A stretch of DNA of 24,338 nt from contig CALGSZ010000098.1 in assembly GCA_937901745.1 (NCBI GenBank), positions 1 to 24,338 on the forward strand, given 5' to 3'. Below, piece after piece: positions 16,162-23,523 of the stretch; within the stretch, counting starts at the first letter, position 1, and the number at the start of each line of letters is the position of its first letter. This DNA is from an uncultured Chloroflexota bacterium. GTDB lineage: Bacteria; Chloroflexota; Chloroflexia; Thermomicrobiales; UBA6265. The position numbers and the translations under genes are program-made. Under the pieces are notes generated by a model. It saw nothing but the letters and a program-made list of their open reading frames with translations, searched no databases and was not told the origin of the DNA.

Positions 16162-17315
16162 GTTGTCTCCTCACGTGGGAAGGTGAGCACCGCGCCGCGG
16201 ACGGAGACAAAGACGCGGTCGCCGGGCCGGATGCCGCCGTATGTACCGAGGCGGGCCTTGAGCGTCCGCCCGGTATCCAGACGCACCGTCATCAGCTGAT
16301 CGTGCCCGTAGAAGAGCCGCGTCAGCACCGTCGCGTTCGGCTCCTGGTCCTCGGTTGCCGGGATCAGGCGGAGGCCCTCCGGCCGGAGCATGACGTCAAC
16401 CGGCCCTTGCGCCGTCCCGTGGACCGGGAGGTCGCCAAGCTCAGTCGCGACCCGCCGCCCTCTGGCCTCGCCCGGGATGAACTGCGCATCGCCGACGAAG
16501 ACAGCAATCTCCCGGCTGACCGGCCGGTGATAGAGCTCCTCCGGCGAGGCCTGCTGGACGATGCGCCCCTGCCACATGACGGCGACTCGATCCGAGATGC
16601 TGAGCGCCTCTTCCTGATCGTGGGTGACGAGGATCGCGGTCGCTCGCGCCTCGGCGAGGATCTGGCGCACCTCGGCACGAACGCTGGCGCGTAGCTCGGC
16701 ATCTAGGCTGGAGAACGGCTCGTCGAGCAGGATCACCTCCGGGGTGGGTGCCAAAGCCCGGGCGAGCGCGACTCGCTGCTGCTGGCCGCCGGAGAGCTCG
16801 TACGGCATGCGCTCCTCGTAGCCAGCCAATCCGACCAGCTCTAGCGCGGCGCGCACCTTTTCATCGCGGCCATTCCCGCGCGGCAACCCGAACGCAACGT
16901 TCTTGAAGACGGACAGGTGCGGGAAGAGCGCGCCGTCCTGGAAGACCATGCCGACGCGCCGCCGCTCAGGAGGCTCGCACCAATCAGCGGTGGCGACGAG
17001 ACGGCCGCCGATCTCGATCGTCCCCTCGTCCAGGTCCTCGAACCCGGCGATCAGGCGCAGCGTCGTCGTCTTGCCGCACCCGCTCGGTCCGAGAAGCGCG
17101 ACGATCTCGCCACGCTCGGCGGTCAGATCCACTCCCGCCACCGCCGTGATCGGCCCGAACCGCTTGACCAGGCCGGTACAGCGCAGAGCCGGCGCCTCCT
17201 CGCTCGCGTCCGCTGCCGCGCGATCGGTAACGGGGAGACCGACGCGATCACTCTTCGGCTGCACTGAGGTGTCCGCCACGAGCCGCTGAGCAACGGCGCT
17301 GAACGGACCGGCCAT
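16158..17315 (-). CDS. fbpC: ferric iron ABC transporter ATPase (FbpC-like)
   Basis: About 385 residues, ATP-hydrolysing subunit of the FbpABC-type importer. Numbering from the GTG at 17318, motifs are Walker A GPSGCGKT (77-84), Q-loop Gln127 in VFQDGALFP, signature LSGGQQQR (175-182), Walker B VILLDEP (195-201) and switch His233. The C-terminal about 110 residues form a TOBE-like regulatory region (MLRPEGLRLIP). Position after a double-length iron permease and binding protein points to iron rather than polyamine or sulfate. The ATG at 17315 shares its A with the permease stop (TGATG), a restart arrangement; a GTG at 17318 is an alternative. The first 40 residues are a low-complexity extension, so an internal start is possible. 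Confidence 0.9.
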   Translation of the reverse strand: MAGPFSAVAQRLVADTSVQPKSDRVGLPVTDRAAADASEEAPALRCTGLVKRFGPITAVAGVDLTAERGEIVALLGPSGCGKTTTLRLIAGFEDLDEGTIEIGGRLVATADWCEPPERRRVGMVFQDGALFPHLSVFKNVAFGLPRGNGRDEKVRAALELVGLAGYEERMPYELSGGQQQRVALARALAPTPEVILLDEPFSSLDAELRASVRAEVRQILAEARATAILVTHDQEEALSISDRVAVMWQGRIVQQASPEELYHRPVSREIAVFVGDAQFIPGEARGRRVATELGDLPVHGTAQGPVDVMLRPEGLRLIPATEDQEPNATVLTRLFYGHDQLMTVRLDTGRTLKARLGTYGGIRPGDRVFVSVRGAVLTFPREETT

Positions 17316-19003
17316 CACTCATCCCCCCGGGGCGTCTGCCCCCCGTGCCGCCCGGCCAGCAGCAAGGTCGGGATGGCGGAGATGAGGACCAAGATGAGCG
17401 CCGGCGCGGCCGCCTCGCCATATGAGCCACTGCCAGCGGAGGTCCACACGCTCGTGGCCAGCGTCTTGTACCCCGTTGGACTGAGGAGGAGCGTGATCGG
17501 CAGCTCCTTCATCACCGTAAGGAAGACCAGCGCGGCGCCCGCGCCGATGCCCGGCCAGGCGAGCGGCAGCGTCACGCTCCGGATCGCACCGAAAGGAGAG
17601 CGCCCGAGATTGCGCGCCGCTTCCTCCAAGCGAGGATTGACCTGCAGGAGCGAGCCGCGCGCGGCGGCGACCGCCTGCGGCAGGAAGCGGACCAGGTAGG
17701 CAATGATGAGCAGTGGCAAGGTCTGGTACAGCGGCGTCAGGTATCGCGCGCCGATAAAGACGAAGGCCAGCGCGACGACGATGCCCGGCAAGCCGTAGCC
17801 GGCGTAGCTGACGCGCTCGACCCACCGCCCGATCCGCGTCCGGTAGCGCACGACGAGGAGCGCGACCGGCAACGCCGCGAGCGTCGTTACAGCGGCGGCA
17901 GCGGCGCCGACGGTGATTGAGTGCTGCGCCGCGATCAGCAATCCTTCCGGCGCCTCATCCCGCCGCAAGGTGCGGATCAGCCAATACCCGAGCACGCCCA
18001 ACGGCAAACCGAGCGAGAGCGCGACGATGACCAAGCAGAACGCGAGCGCCGGGTAGCGCCAGACTCCGAGCGGCACGAGCCGGGCTCGCCGCGCGGCGCC
18101 AGATCCCAACCGGTGGTAGGCCGCCCGCCCCCGCATGCGCGCCTCGAAGGCGAGCAGGAGGATCGCGAACGCCACCAGCAGGAGGGCCAGCGCCGCCGCC
18201 AGCGTCCGATCGAACGAGGCGCGATATTGGACGTAGATCTCACGCGTGAAGGCGTCGTAGCGGAGCAGCGTGACGACGCCGAAATCACTGATCGTGTAGA
18301 GCGCGGCGAGCAGCGCGCCAGCGATGACGGCCGGTCGCAGCTGCGGCAGCGTCGTCAAGAAGAAAGTGCGCCATGCCCCATGACCGAGGCAGCGCGCCGC
18401 CTCTTCGAGAGAGGGATCGAGCCCGCGCAAGGCAGCCCGCACGCTGAGGAAGACGTACGGGTAGGTGAAGAGCGTCAGCGTGAGCCAGGCGCCCCAGAAG
18501 CCGTAAATCTCCGGCAGCCGCTCGACGCCGAACGGACCCTCCAGCGCCTCCTGGAGGAAGCCACGCGGGCCGAGCGCGGCGACGATGGTCAAGGCCCCAA
18601 CGAACGACGGGATAACCAGTGGGAGCGGGGCGATCGTCGCCCAGAACCGCCGTCCTGGCAGATCGGTGCGCAAGGTGAGCCAGGCGAGCGGCACCGCGAT
18701 CGCCGACGAGGCCGCCGCGACCGTCACCGCCAGGATGGCGGTATTGATCAACACCTGGGCCGTGCGCTCTCGCCACAGCAGGCGCCAGAGATCGCTGCCA
18801 CCCTCGGAGGCGCGAATCAACAGATACGCGACCGGTACCAGGGTCAGGCCGGCGACCAGCAGCGCCGGCAGGAGCACGATCCAAGGCGGGCGGCTCACGC
18901 TCCGTCGTCGCGGGATGGCGGAGCGGCGCTGCCCTGCCTCAATGCTCGAATCAGGGCGCGCTACAACCGCGATCCGCGCCGCGCGGGGACGGAGCGTGAG
19001 CAC
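17315..19003 (-). CDS. fbpB: ferric iron ABC transporter permease, fused double-length (FbpB-like)
   Basis: A 562-residue permease with about 12 membrane helices in two homologous halves, as in FbpB/HitB/SfuB. Each half has its own EAA loop for the ATPase: EEAARCLGHGAW at about residue 199 and EEAARNLGRSPF at about residue 459. A basic cytoplasmic N-terminal tail of about 38 residues precedes the first helix (IVLLPALLVAGLTLVPVAYLL). The GTG start at 19003 has AAAGGA about six bases upstream. It follows the binding-protein gene by 16 bases and its stop overlaps the ATPase start, so the three form one operon. Confidence 0.93.
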   Translation of the reverse strand: MLTLRPRAARIAVVARPDSSIEAGQRRSAIPRRRSVSRPPWIVLLPALLVAGLTLVPVAYLLIRASEGGSDLWRLLWRERTAQVLINTAILAVTVAAASSAIAVPLAWLTLRTDLPGRRFWATIAPLPLVIPSFVGALTIVAALGPRGFLQEALEGPFGVERLPEIYGFWGAWLTLTLFTYPYVFLSVRAALRGLDPSLEEAARCLGHGAWRTFFLTTLPQLRPAVIAGALLAALYTISDFGVVTLLRYDAFTREIYVQYRASFDRTLAAALALLLVAFAILLLAFEARMRGRAAYHRLGSGAARRARLVPLGVWRYPALAFCLVIVALSLGLPLGVLGYWLIRTLRRDEAPEGLLIAAQHSITVGAAAAAVTTLAALPVALLVVRYRTRIGRWVERVSYAGYGLPGIVVALAFVFIGARYLTPLYQTLPLLIIAYLVRFLPQAVAAARGSLLQVNPRLEEAARNLGRSPFGAIRSVTLPLAWPGIGAGAALVFLTVMKELPITLLLSPTGYKTLATSVWTSAGSGSYGEAAAPALILVLISAIPTLLLAGRHGGQTPRGDE

Positions 19004-19019
19004 AGCTATCCTTTCATCG

Positions 19020-20132
19020 TTAGAGCACGCCGACCTCGGTCAGAAGCTGCAACGTGCCCTGTAGATCCGCGAGATCACCAAGATCGATTTCAGGACCCTT
19101 GATCTCGTCGAGCGGCACCAACTCAGCTCCGGGCTCGACCCCCTCGACCAGCGGATACTCGAAGGTGCGCTCGGCGAAATACGTTTGCCCGTCCTGCCCG
19201 AGCAGGTATTCGACAAAGCGCTGTGCCTGCTCGGCATTGCTTGCGGTCCGAAGGATACCAACTCCGGCGACGTTCACGAGGTTGCCCACGTCGCCAGCGG
19301 CGAAGAAGTGGTTCGCGGCCGGGAAGTCCTCGCCCTCTTCCTCCCTGATCTCGTACAGGTAGTAATGGTTGACGAGGCCAACGGCGATCTCGCCAGCGCC
19401 GACGGCACGGACGATCGCGGAATTGCCCTCGAAAACGACCGGATCGTTGGCGAGAATGCCTTCCAGCCACTCGCGCGCGCCGTCCTCGCCCTGCACGACG
19501 CGCAGCGCGGTCACGAACGACTGGAACGAGGCGTTGGTCGGCGCCCAGCCGATCTTGCCCTTCCACTTGGAATCGACGAGATCGAGCACCGAGGTGGGCA
19601 GGTCAGCCTCGGTCAACTGCTCAGTGTTGTAGACGAGCACGCGTGCACGACCGGACGTGCCAACCCAGACGCCCTGGGAAGAGCGGAACCGGGTATCGAC
19701 CAGGTCGAGGACGGAATCCGGGAGCGTGACCAGGCGCTCCTCCTTGGCCAGCGCGCCGAGCGCGCCCGCATCCTGCGCCCAGAAGAGATCAGCCGGGCTG
19801 TTGTCCCCCTCTTCGAGGATGGTCGCCGCGAGCTCGGCGGTGTCGCCGTACCGAACCTCGGCATCAATGCCGGTCGCCTGCTCGAACTGCGTGACCAGAT
19901 CGCCGATCAAGTTCTCGTTGCGCCCGGAGTAGATCGTGACCTTCCCGGCGGAGCCGACCGGTGTTCCGCCAGCCGGAGGCGTCGCTTGCGCCGCCGTGGT
20001 CGCCCGCCGCAGAGCGACATTGCCCGCCAGCGCCAGGCCAGCGGCGCCAGACAAGCGCATGAATTGCCGACGACTGACGCCCATCGGCCGCTCAGGCCGC
20101 GATCCACCGAGGGAGAACTGCTCAGCCATCAT
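19020..20132 (-). CDS. fbpA: Tat-exported ferric iron-binding protein (FbpA/FutA-like)
   Basis: A 370-residue extracytoplasmic iron-binding protein. The N-terminus has a twin-arginine signal (SRRQFMRLSGAAGLALAG, RR at 21-22) and no lipobox cysteine, then a short linker rich in Thr, Pro and Gly. Mature sequence starts KVTIYSGRNENLI, the family opening. The tyrosine cluster NHYYLYEI (Tyr257, Tyr258, Tyr260) corresponds to the ferric-ion ligands of FbpA/FutA. Tat export fits a protein that may bind metal before export. Two adjacent ATG codons (20132 and 20129) are possible; the second has better spacing from AAGG. It heads the fbp-like operon and sits behind a cluster of inverted repeats at 20229-20275. 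Confidence 0.92.
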   Translation of the reverse strand: MMAEQFSLGGSRPERPMGVSRRQFMRLSGAAGLALAGNVALRRATTAAQATPPAGGTPVGSAGKVTIYSGRNENLIGDLVTQFEQATGIDAEVRYGDTAELAATILEEGDNSPADLFWAQDAGALGALAKEERLVTLPDSVLDLVDTRFRSSQGVWVGTSGRARVLVYNTEQLTEADLPTSVLDLVDSKWKGKIGWAPTNASFQSFVTALRVVQGEDGAREWLEGILANDPVVFEGNSAIVRAVGAGEIAVGLVNHYYLYEIREEEGEDFPAANHFFAAGDVGNLVNVAGVGILRTASNAEQAQRFVEYLLGQDGQTYFAERTFEYPLVEGVEPGAELVPLDEIKGPEIDLGDLADLQGTLQLLTEVGVL

Positions 20133-20228
20133 ACCCCCTTCTAGCTCCCGCTACCGGTGGTCAGGTCATCCCACGCCGTGGCAATCGTCCCCATCCCCGG
20201 CGTCCCTCACCCACCACCGCACCTAATC

Positions 20229-20275
20229 CCGACTACATTAGTCGGAGTTCGGCTATACACTAGTCGCTTTGACTA
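20229..20275. promoter_or_regulatory. cluster of GACTA/TAGTC inverted repeats upstream of fbpA-like gene
   Basis: Three overlapping or adjacent dyads are seen. CCGACTA-CAT-TAGTCGG (20229-20245) is perfect. GGCTA-TACAC-TAGTC (20251-20265) has one mismatch. TAGTC-GCTTT-GACTA (20261-20275) is perfect but in the opposite arm order. Centres are about 21 and 10 bases apart, close to two and one helical turns. A -10-like TATAGC on the - strand falls inside the second dyad. The placement, about 100 bases before the iron-binding protein gene, suggests a metalloregulator operator; the sequence is not a textbook Fur or DtxR box. Confidence 0.5.
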
Positions 20276-20302
20276 TCAGGCGTCAAGAGGCAGAACCCGG
20301 CG

Positions 20303-21109
20303 TTATGAGGCTCTCCCGCCGGCCCCATTCGGCTCGAAGGCCGGGAGGGCGATCACGACCGGGCAATCGTGGGAAGGATGTCGCGTGACCGTGACGCGGC
20401 ACGCGAAGACTTCGCTGAGCAAGGACTCCGTCAGCGTCTCCCATGGGGGGCCATCGGCGACGAGCTGGCCGTTGCAGAGGACGCCGATGCGGCTGGCATA
20501 GGCCGCGGCAAGATTGAGGTCGTGCAGGATGACGATGACGACGCCGCCCGCGTCCGCGATCTCGCGAGCGATGCGCATGACGAGCTGCTGGTGCCGCAGG
20601 TCGAGCGCCGACGTCGGCTCATCGAGGAGGAGGATCGGTGTCTCCTGGGCGAGGACGCGCGCGAGCGTGACGCGGGCTTGCTCGCCGCCGGAGAGGGAGG
20701 GATAGACGCGATGGGCGAGGTGGTCCACCTCCGCGCGCTCCAAACTCTCTCTCACGATCTCTTCATCGTTGGGAGCCCCGCGCCGCGGCCCGCGCCCGAG
20801 CTCGACGACCTCTTTCGCGGTGAAGGCAAACTGGAGGACCGTTTGCTGGGGGAGCACTGCCCGCCGCAGCGCGAGGTCGCGCGGCCGGTAGGAGCTGACC
20901 GGGCGGCCGTCGAGGAGCACCTGACCGCTCGTCGGCGCCACATCGCCAGCGAGCAGCCGGAGCAAGGTGGACTTGCCGGCGCCATTCGGACCGACGAGCG
21001 CGATGACCTCTCCCGTTCCGACGTTTAGCGAGATGTCCCGCACCAACCAGCGGGACCCAACCTGGAGCCCGACTCGCTCAGCCTGGAGGACTGGCGCCGC
21101 CTCGGTCAT
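20303..21109 (-). CDS. hmuV: haem/corrinoid-type ABC transporter ATPase (HmuV-like)
   Basis: About 268 residues, ATPase of a FecCD-type importer. Walker A is GPNGAGKST (40-48), signature LSGGEQ (139-144), Walker B ILLLDEP (159-165) and switch His196 in ILHDLNLA. The segment FTAKEVVELGRGPRR is typical of HmuV proteins, and the short length without a C-terminal domain fits. ATG 21109 overlaps the permease stop by four bases (ATGA); a start at 21115 is possible but less economical. It is the last gene of the hmu-like operon and is followed, on the same strand, by the repeat cluster and the fbp-like operon. Confidence 0.92.
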   Translation of the reverse strand: MTEAAPVLQAERVGLQVGSRWLVRDISLNVGTGEVIALVGPNGAGKSTLLRLLAGDVAPTSGQVLLDGRPVSSYRPRDLALRRAVLPQQTVLQFAFTAKEVVELGRGPRRGAPNDEEIVRESLERAEVDHLAHRVYPSLSGGEQARVTLARVLAQETPILLLDEPTSALDLRHQQLVMRIAREIADAGGVVIVILHDLNLAAAYASRIGVLCNGQLVADGPPWETLTESLLSEVFACRVTVTRHPSHDCPVVIALPAFEPNGAGGRAS

Positions 21110-22200
21110 CCCCAACCGCCCTGCGCTCTCCGCGTGCGCAGCATCAGCACGAGCAGGAACGGGCCGCCGATCAAGGCGGTGACGACGCCCAGCGGCAGCT
21201 CGGCCGGGGAGACGATCGTGCGCGCCACCAGATCGGCGATGAGCAGCAGCGCCGCGCCGCCCAGCGCGCTCGCCGGGAGAAGCAATCGGTGATCCGGCCC
21301 GGCGACCAGACGGATCAGGTGCGGCACGATCAGGCCGACGAACCCGACGACGCCAGCAACCGCGACGGCGGCGCCGGTCATGAGCGCGGTCACGAAGATC
21401 AGCTCGAGCCGGACGCGCTCCGTGTCGAGTCCGAGATGGTGCGCTTCCCGCTCGCCGAGCACGAAGAGATTGAGCGCCCGGCCCCAGCGGGGCAGCACCG
21501 CCAGGCCAAAGAGCACGAACGGCGCCGTGACGACGACCCCTTGCCAGGTCGCGCTGCCGAGACTGCCAAGGGACCAGAAGACGACGGCGCGGATTTGCTG
21601 GTCGCTCGCGACGTAGGTGAGCAACCCGGTCCCCGCGCCAGCAAAGGTGTTGAGCGCGATGCCGGTCAGAACGAGCGTGACGATCTCCGTCCGCCCGTTG
21701 TGCCGTGCGAGGAGATAGACGACGACGGCGGTCGCCATCCCGCCCAAGAACGCGCAGACCGACATCGTCGCCACGCCGAACCAGCCGATCCCGAGCGCCA
21801 CCGACGTGACGGCGCCGAGCGCCGCCCCTGAAGAGACGCCGATCAAGCCGGGATCGGCGAGCGGATTGCGAAACATCCCTTGCAGTGCCGCTCCGGACGC
21901 GGCCAAGGCGCTGCCGACGAGGACTGCCGTGATGACGCGGGGAAGGCGAATCGCCCAGACGATCGAGTCTTGCTGGTGCGTGTACGCCACGTCCAGCTCG
22001 ACACCGGCGTGATGGAGGATGATCGCCAACACCTGCTGCGGCGCGATCCGGACGGCACCGATGCCGACGCCGGCGATGAAGGCAACGATCAGCAGAATGG
22101 CGAGCCCCGGCAACAGCACGGCCGCTGGGATCCGCATCACCTCAACGGAGGAGCGGAATCCGCGCGTCCATCGTCGTGCTGCTGCCGGGGCAGAGATCAT
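21106..22200 (-). CDS. hmuU: FecCD-family ABC transporter permease (HmuU-like)
   Basis: A 364-residue permease of the BtuC/FecCD/HmuU family with about ten membrane helices. The family's characteristic block is seen: RLPRVITAVLVGSALAASG, then LQGMFRNPLADPGLIGVSSG; further on, VGFVGLIVPHLIRLVAGPDH, another hallmark. A basic tail of about 20 residues precedes the first helix. The start at ATG 22200 is 26 bases after the binding-protein stop. Substrate class (haem, siderophore or cobalamin) follows its binding protein and cannot be read from the permease alone. Confidence 0.93.
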   Translation of the reverse strand: MISAPAAARRWTRGFRSSVEVMRIPAAVLLPGLAILLIVAFIAGVGIGAVRIAPQQVLAIILHHAGVELDVAYTHQQDSIVWAIRLPRVITAVLVGSALAASGAALQGMFRNPLADPGLIGVSSGAALGAVTSVALGIGWFGVATMSVCAFLGGMATAVVVYLLARHNGRTEIVTLVLTGIALNTFAGAGTGLLTYVASDQQIRAVVFWSLGSLGSATWQGVVVTAPFVLFGLAVLPRWGRALNLFVLGEREAHHLGLDTERVRLELIFVTALMTGAAVAVAGVVGFVGLIVPHLIRLVAGPDHRLLLPASALGGAALLLIADLVARTIVSPAELPLGVVTALIGGPFLLVLMLRTRRAQGGWG

Positions 22201-22226
22201 GCTGTCGTCCTAATCGCCACTGGGAC

Positions 22227-23243
22227 CTAGGCGACCTCCGGAGAGGCGACAGGAGTCGCGTCTACCAGCTCCGGATGCAGCGCCTCGACCAGCTCCTGCA
22301 GCATCTTGCCCGTCCGCGGCGTCATGCCGAGGAACTCGAGGTCATCGTAAACGAGGATGCGTCCCTGCTCCCCGGCCGGCGTCTGCGCAACGCCCGGAAT
22401 CTCCAGCAGGCCCTGCATGCCGCCGAGCGAGCCGACGCCCGAGCCCGGAACGATGATCACATCCGGCTGGGCAGCAGCGATGGCCTCGGCCGTGACCGGG
22501 ACGAACCCTTGCAGCCCCGTCTCGGACCCGGCATCGATCGCGCCAGCGCCTTCGATCATCGCGGCGGAAACGGTGCCGGCCCCGCCGATGAGCTGAGTCC
22601 CGCCACCGCGGACATAGAGGAAGAGCACCCGCGGCTTGGACGTTGCCTGAGCGGCCAGCTCCCGCGCGGCGTCGATCTCCGACTGAACGCGATTCGCCAG
22701 CTCCTCGCCAGCGTCAGCAACACCGAGCGCCTCAGCGACGGCGCGGATCTTCTCCGCCGGCGCATCGAGCGTCTGCGGTTCCGCGAGGATCACAACCGGG
22801 ACACCAGCAGCCCGCACCTGATCGAGCGCGGCCGCCGGGCCAGCCTGCTCCTTGCCGATCACGACCGTGGGATTCAAGGCGAGGATACCCTCGGCCGAGA
22901 GCTGGCGCTCGAACCCGATCTTTGGCAGCTGCTGCAGCTCCGCCGGATAGACGGCGCTCACATCCACGCCGACGATGTTCGCGCCAAGCCCGAGCGTCCA
23001 GATGATCTCCGCGATGTCACCGCTGAGCGGGACGATCCGGCTGACATCCTCGACGGTAACGGTGTTGCCCTGAACATCAGTAACGGTAACCGGCAGCTGC
23101 GGCGTTGGCGGAGGCACGGGCGTTGCCGGCCCTTCTTCCGCCTCCGGCGTGGCCGGCTGCTGGGCGGCAAGGGTTGGCAGAGCGGGAAGCGCCAGGAACG
23201 CCGACAAGAGGAGGAACACCCCCAGACGTACCATACGCTGCAT
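22227..23243 (-). CDS. hmuT: haem/corrinoid-type periplasmic-binding protein (HmuT-like)
   Basis: About 339 residues with a Sec signal (LGVFLLLSAFLALPALPTLA-AQ), no lipobox cysteine, then a Pro/Glu-rich linker to about residue 52 and a bilobal TroA-like binding domain. Sequence blocks GDIAEIIWTLGLGANIVGVD, RQLSAEGILALNPTVVIG, GGAGTVSAAMIEGAGA and GMTPRTGKML are those of HmuT haem-binding proteins. The residue before ERQLSAEG is Phe (IGFERQ), where HmuT/ShuT-type proteins, as I recall, carry the haem-ligand Tyr, so haem as substrate is not assured. The start is ATG 23243; GTG 23246 directly precedes it and ATG 23234 follows. It begins the hmuTUV-like operon behind a structured leader. Confidence 0.88.
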   Translation of the reverse strand: MQRMVRLGVFLLLSAFLALPALPTLAAQQPATPEAEEGPATPVPPPTPQLPVTVTDVQGNTVTVEDVSRIVPLSGDIAEIIWTLGLGANIVGVDVSAVYPAELQQLPKIGFERQLSAEGILALNPTVVIGKEQAGPAAALDQVRAAGVPVVILAEPQTLDAPAEKIRAVAEALGVADAGEELANRVQSEIDAARELAAQATSKPRVLFLYVRGGGTQLIGGAGTVSAAMIEGAGAIDAGSETGLQGFVPVTAEAIAAAQPDVIIVPGSGVGSLGGMQGLLEIPGVAQTPAGEQGRILVYDDLEFLGMTPRTGKMLQELVEALHPELVDATPVASPEVA

Positions 23244-23423
23244 CACGACGATCGAACCTCGCTTGCGGAGCGTCGTGGCATCCGGCTCGTGCTCAATCCG
23301 TTGCCACGACCCTGCCGCGTCGGCCCCAGTGGCGGGGCGGCGGATTCCAGCCGACAGGCAGTGAAATGGCGACCGGGCACGCCGCGACTGGCATGCCCAG
23401 GCTACGCCGGGGTGGCCACCCTG
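23244..23423 (-). ncRNA. structured 5' leader of hmuT-like gene, candidate riboswitch
   Basis: Reading the - strand from the predicted start near 23423, the leader shows in order: palindrome GGGTGGCCACCC (23410-23421); a 9-bp stem with one G-U pair (23390-23398 with 23375-23383, 6-nt loop); a two-part stem (23357-23361 with 23312-23316, and 23350-23355 with 23319-23324) enclosing CCCCGCCACTGGGG; a perfect 9-bp stem (23302-23310 with 23272-23280, 21-nt loop); and a 7-bp stem (23271-23277 with 23244-23250) that ends at the ATG. The last two share bases 23272-23277, so they cannot form together. CCCGCCACTG and AGCCGGATGCC recall parts of the cobalamin riboswitch core, but the GGGAA/P5 region and the exact B12 box are not convincing. 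Confidence 0.45.
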
Positions 23424-23429
23424 TCACGG

Positions 23430-23438
23430 ACTATACCA
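23430..23438 (-). promoter_or_regulatory. extended -10 promoter for hmuT-like operon
   Basis: On the - strand TGGTATAGT has the TGn extension and five of six -10 consensus bases (TATAGT). It lies in the least GC-rich part of the intergenic region and would start transcription near 23423, about 180 bases before the ATG. No -35 is evident, as is common with extended -10 promoters. Confidence 0.5.
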
Positions 23439-23490
23439 CCAAGATTCACGGTGAAATGCGAGATTTACCAAGATTTCTCGATAAGATTTT
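23438..23490. promoter_or_regulatory. A/T-rich repeats upstream of the hmuT-like promoter
   Basis: ACCAAGATT occurs twice as a direct repeat (23438-23446 and 23467-23475), with further AAGATT or GAGATT copies at 23460 and 23483. TTCAC-G-GTGAA (23445-23455) is a perfect 5-1-5 dyad just upstream of the -10. Together they look like binding sites for a transcription regulator. The motif does not match the repeats upstream of the fbpA-like gene. Confidence 0.35.
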
Positions 23491-23523
23491 CGGAAGTGGT
23501 TCGCGATTTGCGCCCCGCCGGGC

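Noticed and set aside
17921..19102. Long open frame antisense to the fbpB-like permease gene.
   Set aside because: The translation is a low-complexity Arg/Gln/Glu-rich sequence, typical of an antisense shadow of a membrane-protein gene.
20252..20286. TTGACG (- strand, 20281-20286) as -35 with TATAGC (20252-20257) as -10 for the fbpA-like gene.
   Set aside because: The spacing is 23 bases, too long for a sigma-A promoter; no better pair was found, so only the repeat cluster is reported.
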